Shown here in pieces: positions 56,927 through 64,000 of a stretch of 64,000 nucleotides of DNA (position 1 is the stretch's first letter; every line of letters starts with the position of its first letter). The notes beneath the pieces were generated by a model. It ran no database searches. It was given only the letters and a program-made list of their open reading frames with translations, and was not told where the DNA came from. The stretch comes from Aliarcobacter butzleri (GTDB lineage Bacteria; Campylobacterota; Campylobacteria; Campylobacterales; Arcobacteraceae), in NCBI RefSeq assembly GCF_900187115.1, contig NZ_LT906455.1, positions 992,001-1,056,000 of the forward strand. Reading direction: 5' to 3'. Position numbers and translations under genes: made by a program.

Positions 56927-57406
56927 ATGACGCAGTATTATCAGGAATTACTGTATTATGTTCAAAAAATGGTTGGCGATAAAGAGAAAGCAAAGGACAT
57001 AATACAAGAATCTTATAGTAGAATGTTAGACATAGATAAAATCTCACCAATAGAAAATAAAAGAGCCTTTTTATACAAACTAGCTAAAAATATTGTTTTT
57101 GATATAGTAAGAAAAGACAAACATATACTTTCAATAGAATATTTTGAAGAAGAGTATAATATCCCAGAAAAAGAACAACCTGATGAACTACTTTTTGAAG
57201 AAAATCAACAAGAAATGCTATTTGAAATTTTAGATACAATTCCTGCCAAAAATGCACAAGCTTTCATTTTACATGTTTTTGAAGGTTTTACTAGGAAAGA
57301 GATAGCTTCTAAAATGGGAATAACTGTATCTGCAGTTGAAAAACATATTATTCGAGCGACAGAAAAAATAAAAGATAAGCTAAAAAATATTGAAGGATAT
57401 AATTGA
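56927..57406 (+). CDS. FecI-type ECF sigma factor
   Basis: A 159-residue ECF sigma: region 2 (YVQKMVGDKEKAKDIIQESYSRM and NKRAFLYKLAKNIVFDIVRKDK) and region 4 with the helix-turn-helix FTRKEIASKMGITVSAVEKHIIRA. Sigma factors of this kind switch on iron or other TonB-dependent uptake genes under control of a FecR protein. The fecR-like gene follows with a TGATG overlap. AAGGAAA lies before the ATG. Confidence 0.9.
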   Translation: MTQYYQELLYYVQKMVGDKEKAKDIIQESYSRMLDIDKISPIENKRAFLYKLAKNIVFDIVRKDKHILSIEYFEEEYNIPEKEQPDELLFEENQQEMLFEILDTIPAKNAQAFILHVFEGFTRKEIASKMGITVSAVEKHIIRATEKIKDKLKNIEGYN

Positions 57407-58341
57407 TGAAAACAATTAATGAAGAAGCTATTTTTTGGCTAATAAAAGAGAAAGAAGGATTAAGTGAAGCAGAAAGAATTGAATTAAAAGAGTGGTTAGA
57501 AAAAAATCCTTTTCATCAAAAGTCTTACAATACAAATAAACTGTTAAGAGAAAATTTTTCAAAAATATCAGGAAATATGAGAGAAAAATTAGTAGAAAAA
57601 GCAAATCAAGGAGCTAAAAAAACTAAATTTATAGAACAAACAAAAAAGTTTTTTGTTGCTGCTTCACTTTTTTTCTGTATTGGTTTTGGACTAGATTATT
57701 TTTTTATACCAGTTTATTCACAAAACCTAGTTTCAATTCAAGAAAAAGAGAATGTTTTTATGCTTCCTGATAGTTCTAAAATAGTTTTAGATGTAAATTC
57801 AAGTTTAAATGTAAACTATTATAAAAGTAGTAGAAATGTTGATTTTATAGAGGGAAGAGCAGTTTTTTATGTCTCAAAAGATAAAGACAAACCATTTATA
57901 ATAAAAACAAAAGATGAAAAAATAGAAGTAGTTGGAACGGCATTTGAAGTTTCAAATTTAAATGATAGTTTTAGTGTAAAAGTAAAAGAGGGAAGAGTAA
58001 AAGTATTTTTTGATAAAAAAATAGCCTATTTAAATCAAGGTGAAAAAATATTTATAGATAAAAATAAAAAAATTGAGTTAGCAAAAACACAAGTAGAAGA
58101 TATAGCAACTTGGGAAAAAGGTTTTTTAACTTTTGATAAAACTACTTTAAAAGATAGTTTAGAAGAGTTTTCAAGATATAAAAATATAAAAATAGAATTT
58201 CAAGATGAAAAAGTATCTAAAACGGAAATTACAGGTAAGTTTGATATAGATGATTTTGATAAATTTTTAATGGCATTACCAAAAATCTATTCAGTAAAAG
58301 TAGATAAAAGTCAAAATACTTTTAAGTTTTCTAAAAAATAA
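57406..58341 (+). CDS. FecR-type anti-sigma/sigma regulator
   Basis: A 311-residue inner-membrane regulator: an N-terminal cytosolic DUF4880 part (AIFWLIKEKEGLSEAERIELKEWLEKNP), one membrane helix (about 82-100), a periplasmic FecR domain (VFMLPDSSKIVLDVNSSLNV, then FIIKTKDEKIEVVGTAFEVS), and a C-terminal STN-like piece. I take ATG 57406, which overlaps the FecI stop, over the TTG one codon earlier. The cognate TonB-dependent receptor is not next to it. Confidence 0.88.
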   Translation: MKTINEEAIFWLIKEKEGLSEAERIELKEWLEKNPFHQKSYNTNKLLRENFSKISGNMREKLVEKANQGAKKTKFIEQTKKFFVAASLFFCIGFGLDYFFIPVYSQNLVSIQEKENVFMLPDSSKIVLDVNSSLNVNYYKSSRNVDFIEGRAVFYVSKDKDKPFIIKTKDEKIEVVGTAFEVSNLNDSFSVKVKEGRVKVFFDKKIAYLNQGEKIFIDKNKKIELAKTQVEDIATWEKGFLTFDKTTLKDSLEEFSRYKNIKIEFQDEKVSKTEITGKFDIDDFDKFLMALPKIYSVKVDKSQNTFKFSKK

Positions 58342-58416
58342 TATTTTGTTTTAACTTATAATTATTCAAAAACTGCTACATTATAAAGACAATAATTTTA
58401 CTAAGAAAGGATTACT

Positions 58417-59472
58417 ATGAAAGGCTTTGCAATGTTGAAAATAGGGCAAGTAGGTTGGATAGAAAAAGAAAAACCAACTTGTGGTGCAATGGATGCGATA
58501 GTTAAACCAATAGCAGTTTCACCTTGTTCATCTGATGTTCATACTGTTTGGGCTGGAGCTTTAGGTGATAGACATGATATGATCTTAGGGCATGAGGCTG
58601 TTGGAGAAGTAGTAGAAGTTGGTTCATTGGTAAAAGATTTTAAAGTAGGAGATAAAGTAGTTGTTCCTGCTATTACACCTGATTGGAATAGTTTAGAAGC
58701 ACAAGCTGGATACTCTATGCATTCAGGTGGAATGCTTGCAGGTTGGAAGTTTTCTAACTTTAAAGACGGAGTATTTGCAGAGTATTTTCATGTAAATGAC
58801 GCAGATGGGAATTTGGCACTTTTACCTGATGATGTTGATCCAATTGAAGCCGTTATGTTATGTGATATGGTTCCAACAGGAGTTCATGGCGCTGAACTTG
58901 CAGATATCAAATTTGGAGATAGTGTTTGTGTTATAGGAATTGGTCCAGTAGGATTGATGGCTGTAAGAGCTTCAGCAATAAGAGGGGCTTCAAGACTTTT
59001 TGCTGTTGGAAGTCGTCCAAATTGTATTGAAGTAGCTAAAGATTTTGGAGCAACAGATATTATTAATTATAAAAATGGTGATATTGTTGAACAAGTTATG
59101 GAAAAAACAAAAGGAAAAGGTGTTGATAGAGTAATCATTGCAGGTGGAGATGTGGATACTTTTGTTCAAGCTACAAATATATTAAAACCAGGTGGAACAA
59201 TAGGAAATGTAAACTATTTAGGTTCAGGTGATTTTGTAAAAATTCCAAGACTTACTTGGGGAAATGGAATGGCTCATAAAACAATAGTTGGAGGATTGAT
59301 GCCAGGAGGAAGACTAAGAATTGAAAAACTTGTTTCTTTAATTCAATCAAAAAGAATAAATCCTAAAAAATTGATAACTCATACTTTTAATGGTATGGAA
59401 CACATTGAAGAAGCTTTACTTTTGATGAAAGATAAACCAAGAGATTTGATTAAGCCAGTTGTAATTTTTTGA
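58417..59472 (+). CDS. NADP-dependent secondary alcohol (isopropanol) dehydrogenase
   Basis: A 351-residue zinc medium-chain dehydrogenase strikingly like the Thermoanaerobacter brockii/Clostridium beijerinckii enzymes. The catalytic zinc residues fall at the same numbers (Cys37, His59, Glu60, Asp150), and the NADP-specific Gly198, Ser199, Arg200 and Tyr218 are all present (VGSRPNCIE, DIINYKNG). Reaction: interconversion of secondary alcohols and ketones with NADP(H). AAAGG precedes the ATG. The near identity of key regions (MILGHEAVGEVVEVGS, GMLAGWKFSNFKDGVF) with Firmicute enzymes suggests horizontal acquisition. Confidence 0.93.
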   Translation: MKGFAMLKIGQVGWIEKEKPTCGAMDAIVKPIAVSPCSSDVHTVWAGALGDRHDMILGHEAVGEVVEVGSLVKDFKVGDKVVVPAITPDWNSLEAQAGYSMHSGGMLAGWKFSNFKDGVFAEYFHVNDADGNLALLPDDVDPIEAVMLCDMVPTGVHGAELADIKFGDSVCVIGIGPVGLMAVRASAIRGASRLFAVGSRPNCIEVAKDFGATDIINYKNGDIVEQVMEKTKGKGVDRVIIAGGDVDTFVQATNILKPGGTIGNVNYLGSGDFVKIPRLTWGNGMAHKTIVGGLMPGGRLRIEKLVSLIQSKRINPKKLITHTFNGMEHIEEALLLMKDKPRDLIKPVVIF

Positions 59473-59497
59473 TTTAAAATAGGGGAGATTGAGATAA

Positions 59498-60118
59498 ATG
59501 AATATAAAAAAACTAAAAGAGTTAGAAGAGAGTTTTTTTGAATACTATCCAAATGGTTTTGAAGATGATAAGCTTTTACCAATAATCAAAAGATTTAAGT
59601 CATCAAAATTTCATGAAGAGACAAAAGAACTTTTCAAAAAAGAAAACTTTTCACAACCAGAGATTATTTGTGATAATTTTTCAAAGATTATCTCAAAATC
59701 TCCTCTTATTTCACTATTTGAAAAACCAAAAGTAAGAGATGCTATAAAATCAATGAGTATTTATGAAAAAGATATGTTTTGTATTGGATTAGATGAACTT
59801 CTTTATGGTAATTTTAAAGATGGATTTGAGGATATAGTTGATATTTTAATTCAAAAGAATTTAGCGAAATGGTCGATAATTACACTTATTCCATACTATT
59901 TTTCACCAACTAAAGAGTTTTTTATCAAACCAACAACTACAAAAAATGTATTGAAATATCTCGAAATAGAAAATTTAGTTTATAAACCAAAACCAACTTT
60001 TGAATTTTATAATGCATACAAAAAAGTTTTAAATGAGATGAAAAAACAAGTTTCAAAGAAACTTACATCTGATAATTCAGGATTTACAGGGTTTTTAAGA
60101 ATGGGAATAGAGCCTTAA
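59498..60118 (+). CDS. Hypothetical protein
   Basis: A 206-residue soluble, largely helical protein with no signal peptide or motif I recognise. Features: FFEYYPNGFEDD near the start, a conserved-looking SIYEKDMFCIGLDELLYGNFKDGFEDIVDIL centre, and a C-terminal SGFTGFLRMGI. It follows the alcohol dehydrogenase by 25 bases and overlaps the convergent Crp/Fnr gene by 4. AGGGGAG is a strong ribosome site. It may be cotranscribed with the dehydrogenase; no function is proposed. Confidence 0.7.
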   Translation: MNIKKLKELEESFFEYYPNGFEDDKLLPIIKRFKSSKFHEETKELFKKENFSQPEIICDNFSKIISKSPLISLFEKPKVRDAIKSMSIYEKDMFCIGLDELLYGNFKDGFEDIVDILIQKNLAKWSIITLIPYYFSPTKEFFIKPTTTKNVLKYLEIENLVYKPKPTFEFYNAYKKVLNEMKKQVSKKLTSDNSGFTGFLRMGIEP

Positions 60119-60708
60119 GACTCTTTTCTTATTCTACTTAAGTGAGTTGGTGAAATACCCAAATATGAAGCAATTTGATATTGTGAAAGTCTTGAGATTA
60201 TATGTCCAAACTCTTTTTTAAATCTTTCATATCTTTGTTTTGCATCTTCTAAAACCAAAGAGTAGCCATTGTCATCTTTTTGCATAATCCAGTGCTTTTC
60301 TAAATACAAAATATGATACATCTTCAAATCATCATATTTAGCTAAAATCTCTCTATATTTATCATGTTGTATATCAACAACGATTGAATCTTCTAAAGCT
60401 TGAACAATAGAAGTTATTGGAGTGTTTGTAAGTAAAGCAACCATTGGACCATAAAATCTTGTTTCCCAAAAGAAGTTTTTTGTATATTCTTCACCTTTTT
60501 CATTTATAATAAAAGTTCTAAAAAGTCCACTATATACAAAACTTATGGCATTTACTTTGTCATACATATCAAAAGCATACTCATTCTTTTTGATAGTTCT
60601 TATTTTACAAATCTTTTTGAACTCTTTCCAAGTAGTTTGAGATATAGGAAAATAAGAATTCATAGTTTTATTTAAAGATTCAAATATTTCATCATTGTTT
60701 ATTTTCAT
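60115..60708 (-). CDS. Crp/Fnr family transcriptional regulator
   Basis: A 197-residue regulator: cyclic-nucleotide-binding-like beta-roll (about 20-115: KNEYAFDMYDKVNAISFVYSGLFRTFIINEKGEEYTKNF) and a short C-terminal helix-turn-helix, ISRLSQYQIASYLGISPTHLSRIRKES. The HTH is of the Q-IASYLGI-LSRIR kind common in Bacteroidota Crp proteins. No cysteine cluster is present, so it is not an FNR oxygen sensor. It is divergent from the EamA transporter gene, its likely target. Confidence 0.85.
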   Translation of the reverse strand: MKINNDEIFESLNKTMNSYFPISQTTWKEFKKICKIRTIKKNEYAFDMYDKVNAISFVYSGLFRTFIINEKGEEYTKNFFWETRFYGPMVALLTNTPITSIVQALEDSIVVDIQHDKYREILAKYDDLKMYHILYLEKHWIMQKDDNGYSLVLEDAKQRYERFKKEFGHIISRLSQYQIASYLGISPTHLSRIRKES

Positions 60709-60820
60709 TATTCAACTTATTTTTTGCAAAGAATATAAAAAAATCTCTAAAAAATCAACCTATGTAAATGACTAAAAAAATTTATTTTAATATTCTTCAT
60801 TTTAAAAGAAAGGAAAATAT

Positions 60821-61702
60821 ATGTCAAAAAATTTAAATGCACACTTTATAATATTAATAGCCACTTTTTTAGTTGGTGGTTCTTTTATAGTTTCACAAAA
60901 GTTATCAGGTATAATAGATCCAATTTCTATCACACTTCTTAGATTTATTATAGCTTCATTGCTTTTAGCACCAATTGTTCTTTTCAATCAAAAATATAGA
61001 AAAAAAGTTATTTCAACTTTTAAAAGAGCTATGATAATAAGCTTTTTTTATTCTATTTATTTTATTGGATTATTTAAGTCTTTAGAGTTTACAACAGCTT
61101 TAAATACAGGAACAATATTTACTTTAGTTCCACTTTTAACTGCACTTTTTTCAATATTTGTATTTAAACAAAAAATATCTTTTAATCAATATTTGATTTA
61201 TTTAATTGGAATAATTGGAACTTGTATGGTTATTTTTAAAGGAAATTTAGAGTTATTTTTATCATTATCATTAAATAAAGGAGATGTAATATTTATTTTT
61301 TCAACTTTTTGTATGGCTTTATATTCAATAAGTGCGAAATATTTTCATAAACAAGATGATGAACTAATGGTATTAGTTTTTATGACTTTAGTTGGTGGAA
61401 TAGTTTGGATGAGTTTAGCTTTAGTCTTATTTGATGTACCTTTAAATTGGCAAGAAATAAGTAGTAAAGAGTTCTTATATCTAGGATATTTGACTGTTTT
61501 TGCTACTTTAGTTACTTCTTATTTATATCAAAAAGCAACAATTGTTTTAGGTCCTAAGAAAGTGATGGCTTATGTATATTTAAATCCAGGAGCAATTGCT
61601 ATTTTACTTTTTGTATTTGAGTTTAAAAGTATAAACTTTTGGATGTTTTTAGGGATTTTGATATCTTCATTTGCAACTTTAATTTTATTAAAAAAAGAGT
61701 AG
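60821..61702 (+). CDS. DMT/EamA family transporter
   Basis: A 293-residue integral membrane protein with about ten helices in two EamA repeats: HFIILIATFLVGGSFIVSQKL, LLRFIIASLLLAPIVLF, FTTALNTGTIFTLVPLLTALFSIFVF in the first, and LVTSYLYQKATIVLGPKKVMAYVYLNPGAIAILLFVFEF in the second. Such transporters export amino acids, metabolites or drugs; substrate unknown. AAAGGAAAAT precedes the ATG. Control by the divergent Crp/Fnr protein is likely from position. Confidence 0.88.
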   Translation: MSKNLNAHFIILIATFLVGGSFIVSQKLSGIIDPISITLLRFIIASLLLAPIVLFNQKYRKKVISTFKRAMIISFFYSIYFIGLFKSLEFTTALNTGTIFTLVPLLTALFSIFVFKQKISFNQYLIYLIGIIGTCMVIFKGNLELFLSLSLNKGDVIFIFSTFCMALYSISAKYFHKQDDELMVLVFMTLVGGIVWMSLALVLFDVPLNWQEISSKEFLYLGYLTVFATLVTSYLYQKATIVLGPKKVMAYVYLNPGAIAILLFVFEFKSINFWMFLGILISSFATLILLKKE

Positions 61703-61705
61703 CTA

Positions 61706-62044
61706 TTATATTATAGCATCCATCTCTTTTGCATATTGTTCTCCCCATTTACTCATCATTTCAAATACTTCGAGTAATCTTTCTCCATGTATTGTTAAAG
61801 AGTATTCAACTCTTGGGGGAACTTCTGCAAAAACTACTCTTTTTACTAAAGATACTTCTTCTAATGCTTTTAACTTTCTACTTAGAGTTCTTTGTGAAAT
61901 ATCACTTATTTTTTCAGATAGTTCACTAATTCTAAGAGCTTTAAAAGCTAGATTCCATAGAATTAAAAATTTCCATTTGTCATCAACTAAATCCAGGGGG
62001 ATTTTACTTGGACATTCATAAACTTTTCCATTTAGACTTACCAT
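61706..62044 (-). CDS. HxlR family transcriptional regulator
   Basis: A 112-residue winged-helix protein: KVYECPSKIPLDLVDDKWKFLILWNL with a single N-terminal cysteine, then the HxlR core RISELSEKISDISQRTLSRKLKALEEVSLVKRVVFAEVPPRVEYSLT. I choose ATG 62044 because AAGGA lies 7 bases before it; the in-frame ATG at 62071 lacks this. HxlR proteins often sense aldehydes, quinones or disulphide stress through that cysteine. It is divergent from the flavoprotein gene, whose promoter carries matching palindromes. Confidence 0.88.
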   Translation of the reverse strand: MVSLNGKVYECPSKIPLDLVDDKWKFLILWNLAFKALRISELSEKISDISQRTLSRKLKALEEVSLVKRVVFAEVPPRVEYSLTIHGERLLEVFEMMSKWGEQYAKEMDAII

Positions 62045-62093
62045 TATTTTCCTTTTTTCGAAGTGTATCAAATAATCTTAAAAAAATCAATTA

Positions 62094-62140
62094 TGACAAA
62101 AAAGTCTAATATTGACAAATATGTCAGAAATATGTATTAT
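62094..62140 (+). promoter_or_regulatory. Promoter with HxlR-type operator palindromes
   Basis: TTGACA (62112-62117), a 17-base spacer and TATTAT (62135-62140) form a near-ideal promoter for the flavoprotein gene. A palindrome TGACA-AATA-TGTCA (62113-62126) covers the -35, and a looser TGAC-N6-GTC (62094-62106) lies next to it. Two such sites between the divergent HxlR and flavoprotein genes are a typical HxlR arrangement. Confidence 0.7.
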
Positions 62141-62168
62141 TTCAATAATTATTTTAAAAGGACAAAAA

Positions 62169-62708
62169 ATGGCACAATCTAAAAAAAGAGTTTTAATAAA
62201 TTTAGTTCACCCAAATATGAATGAATCAAGAGTAAATAAAGTTTTAAATGAAGTTGCACAAAAAGAAGATTTTGTAACAATCAATAATCTATATGCAAAA
62301 TATCCAGATTTTAAAATTGATGCAAAAAAAGAGCAACAACTACTTTTAGAAAATGATGTAATTGTTTTTCAATTTCCAATGTATTGGTTAAGTTCTCCAG
62401 CACTTTTAAAAGAGTGGTTAGATGTAGTTTTAGAATATAATTTTGCTTTTGGTGAACACTATAAATTAGAGAATAAAACTCTATTAATTGCAACAAGTGT
62501 GGGAAGTGGAACAGCACAATATAATAAAAATGGAAGTAATAAATTTACAGTTGAAGAGATTTTAAACTCATTTGAAGCATCAGCAAACTATATAAAAATG
62601 AATTATGCAAAACCATTTGTAACTTATGAAACTTTTGTAATAAGCGATGAAAAACTTGAAGAATCTGCAAAAAATTATGTTGAATATTTAAAAGAGTTAG
62701 CTAAATAA
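62169..62708 (+). CDS. NAD(P)H quinone reductase-like flavoprotein (MdaB/KefF/YwrO family)
   Basis: A 179-residue flavodoxin-fold protein: VLINLVHPNMNESRVNKVL at the N-terminus, IVFQFPMYWLSSPALLKEWLDVVLEYNFAFG as the FMN/FAD phosphate and isoalloxazine region, and LLIATSVGSG. It likely carries out two-electron reduction of quinones or similar compounds to limit redox cycling. ATG 62169 is preferred (AAAAGGAC upstream); an ATG at 62112 would start in the promoter -35. Regulation by the divergent HxlR protein is well supported by the operator sites. Confidence 0.88.
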   Translation: MAQSKKRVLINLVHPNMNESRVNKVLNEVAQKEDFVTINNLYAKYPDFKIDAKKEQQLLLENDVIVFQFPMYWLSSPALLKEWLDVVLEYNFAFGEHYKLENKTLLIATSVGSGTAQYNKNGSNKFTVEEILNSFEASANYIKMNYAKPFVTYETFVISDEKLEESAKNYVEYLKELAK

Positions 62709-62710
62709 TA

Positions 62711-62732
62711 AAAAAGGGTTAACCCCTTTTTT
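62711..62732. terminator. Bidirectional hairpin terminator
   Basis: AAAAAGGG-TTAA-CCCC TTTTTT type hairpin between the convergent flavoprotein and SLC13 genes. Confidence 0.82.
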
Positions 62733-64000
62733 AGAAAAATATTTTTATAAATTCTAACCAATAATATTGAAGTGGAAATAATAAAAATATAGAAATAAGA
62801 CTTAAAATAAACAAAATCTTTAAAACTTTAATCTGTTTTATATTTGCCAAGGTTAACCCCACTATTAATGGTGGCGATTGAAATGGAAAAAAGATTGTTG
62901 AAAATGCAGAAACTTCCATCATAAAAATATCATTTAAATTAAAATTACTTAAAATAGACAACTGTTGTGCCATTGGTGTAAAAACAGCAGGGACAGAAGG
63001 TTGTGTTGTAAAAATAGCACAAAATGCCATAAGAGAACTAATCACCGTATAATTTAAAACTTTAGATTCAGAAGGCTCAAAAGAGTTTAAAGTAGTTGCT
63101 AAAAGTTCTTTTATATAACTATCATTTGAAACAATATTTCCTAAGGCAATAATAGTAGCTACAAGTAAAAGAGATGCAAAATTTAAATTATTTATATCCT
63201 TTGTTTTTATAATATTTATCATTGGATTTGCTAATATTAATACACCAACTATTGCAATAATACTTGTAGAAATATGATGTATAAAATCTGTTGTCCAAAA
63301 AAATAACATCAATGAAGTAACAAGTATAACTATCTTTTCATCTTTTGAGAAATCAGTTTTTTGGGCTTTTGTTGGTAATATTTTTGGTGTATCTTTATAA
63401 AAGAAATAGATTAGAGTTACAATTAAAAAGTTTTTTATAAAACCTAAAATAAAAAAATTTGCTAATAAATAATGAGAATATAATAATTCAATTCCATAAA
63501 TTTCATTTGTTAATCCTGCTAATATCATATTTGGAACATTAGAAGGAAGTATCGCAAATGCTGGAATTACAGTTGCTAAAATAAAAGTTAGCATTATTCC
63601 AATATAACCTTTATCTGTCTCTTTAAATCCAAAGTTTTTAGCAACAATTATTGCAATAGGTATTAGTAAAACAACTCTTCCTAAACTTGATGGCATAACA
63701 AAACTAAAAAGTAAAGAAAAAATATCTATTGTAATTAAAATTTTTAGATAACTTGGATTTTTTATATTAGTAAAAAAAACTGAAAATCTTTGGCTTAGGT
63801 TTACATTTTTTATAGCTGTTGCTATTAACATTCCAGCTAAAACTAACCAAAAAGCAGAGGAAGCAAAACCTGAAAATATTATCTCTTTACTACTTAAAGA
63901 AAATCCTAAACAAGTAAATAAAAATATGAGTGATGTCTGATAATTTGGGATAACTGATGTTGCCCAAAATATAATAGTTGTAATAAGCAAAGATATTAAA
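62731..64000 (-). CDS. SLC13/DASS-type anion symporter (5' end cut by window)
   Basis: At least 419 residues of a membrane transporter with about 11-12 helices. The pattern FWATSVIPNYQTSLIFLFTCLG at the start, the first SNT-like motif region ILPSNVPNMILAGLTNEIYG, and the C-terminal FTTQPSVPAVFTPMAQQLS and FFPFQSPPLIVGLTLANI match the DASS/SLC13 or CitM-like group that imports di- or tricarboxylates with sodium. The reading frame stays open past the TTG at 63990 to the window edge, so the true start probably lies outside. Confidence 0.8.
   Translation of the reverse strand, partial: LISLLITTIIFWATSVIPNYQTSLIFLFTCLGFSLSSKEIIFSGFASSAFWLVLAGMLIATAIKNVNLSQRFSVFFTNIKNPSYLKILITIDIFSLLFSFVMPSSLGRVVLLIPIAIIVAKNFGFKETDKGYIGIMLTFILATVIPAFAILPSNVPNMILAGLTNEIYGIELLYSHYLLANFFILGFIKNFLIVTLIYFFYKDTPKILPTKAQKTDFSKDEKIVILVTSLMLFFWTTDFIHHISTSIIAIVGVLILANPMINIIKTKDINNLNFASLLLVATIIALGNIVSNDSYIKELLATTLNSFEPSESKVLNYTVISSLMAFCAIFTTQPSVPAVFTPMAQQLSILSNFNLNDIFMMEVSAFSTIFFPFQSPPLIVGLTLANIKQIKVLKILFILSLISIFLLFPLQYYWLEFIKIFF

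Noticed and set aside
58417-62708. Possible genomic island
   Set aside because: No integrase, transposase, direct repeats or tRNA boundary is visible; only protein style hints at transfer.

Overview
The window is AT-rich chromosomal DNA from a member of the Campylobacterota, most likely an Arcobacter/Aliarcobacter-type organism. The evidence is the protein style (long two-sided TrmB, Campylobacterota-type DHH phosphoesterase, acidic-insert RpoD), the very A/T-biased codon use, frequent TTG starts and the gene neighbourhoods. No rRNA, tRNA, CRISPR array, transposase or phage gene was seen. Most of the window is ordinary core genome; the accessory part is about 34-63 kb.

Layout. 1-0.8 kb: two flavin split-barrel (PNPOx-like) proteins. 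0.8-6.1 kb (minus): a four-gene RND efflux operon (TolC, adaptor, permease) whose permease is divided into two polypeptides at its internal duplication boundary. 6.2-8.9 kb (minus): Cache-PAS-HD-GYP phosphodiesterase and FliP. 9.0-17.3 kb (minus): a compact eight-gene string running from an RluA-type pseudouridine synthase through a fibronectin-III lipoprotein, TrmB, FtsE, FtsX, an EnvC-like degenerate LytM protein and an MreD-like protein to PBP2; it joins division and elongation wall factors. 17.3-22.4 kb: RodA, a TonB-like protein that looks leaderless, HemL, PpnP, AtpZ and a membrane protein. 22.4-27.4 kb: RpoD with a PAS-like partner, LeuD-LeuB, a DHH phosphoesterase and a HIT protein. 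27.6-30.5 kb: rpmJ-rpsM-rpsK-rpsD-rpoA-rplQ. 30.7-33.5 kb: gatA-guaB. 33.6-36.9 kb: a cupin behind a TetR-type palindrome, a Panacea/SocA-like protein and a two-component system.

37.1-50.7 kb holds the most interesting locus: five tightly spaced plus-strand genes encoding a TolC-like lipoprotein with a LysM-like tail, a small periplasmic adaptor, a 2517-residue DUF4347/cadherin-VCBS-type surface protein with an N-terminal LEPR-XLL-like motif, a GAF-like/HlyD adaptor, and a PqqD-like/site-2-protease (M50)/lipoyl adaptor fusion. No ABC transporter ATPase is present in the locus and the giant protein has no RTX repeats. My inference is a dedicated export route in which the membrane metalloprotease fusion takes the place of the usual ABC exporter. 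A two-component system is divergent from it and a second, related one lies downstream.

50.7-56.8 kb: a divergent pair of J-domain proteins, a NagZ-like glycoside hydrolase, a 7TMR-DISM histidine kinase with its regulator, a small outer-membrane protein that seems to start at ATA, and an orphan ABC ATPase. 56.9-58.3 kb: FecI/FecR-type sigma and anti-sigma without an adjacent receptor. 58.4-64.0 kb: an NADP-type secondary alcohol dehydrogenase, an unknown protein, a Crp/Fnr regulator, an EamA transporter, an HxlR regulator divergent from a quinone-reductase-like flavoprotein with a visible operator/promoter, and an SLC13-type transporter cut by the window end.

Convergent gene pairs are mostly separated by strong bidirectional hairpin terminators. 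No gene-free stretch exceeds about 230 bases.
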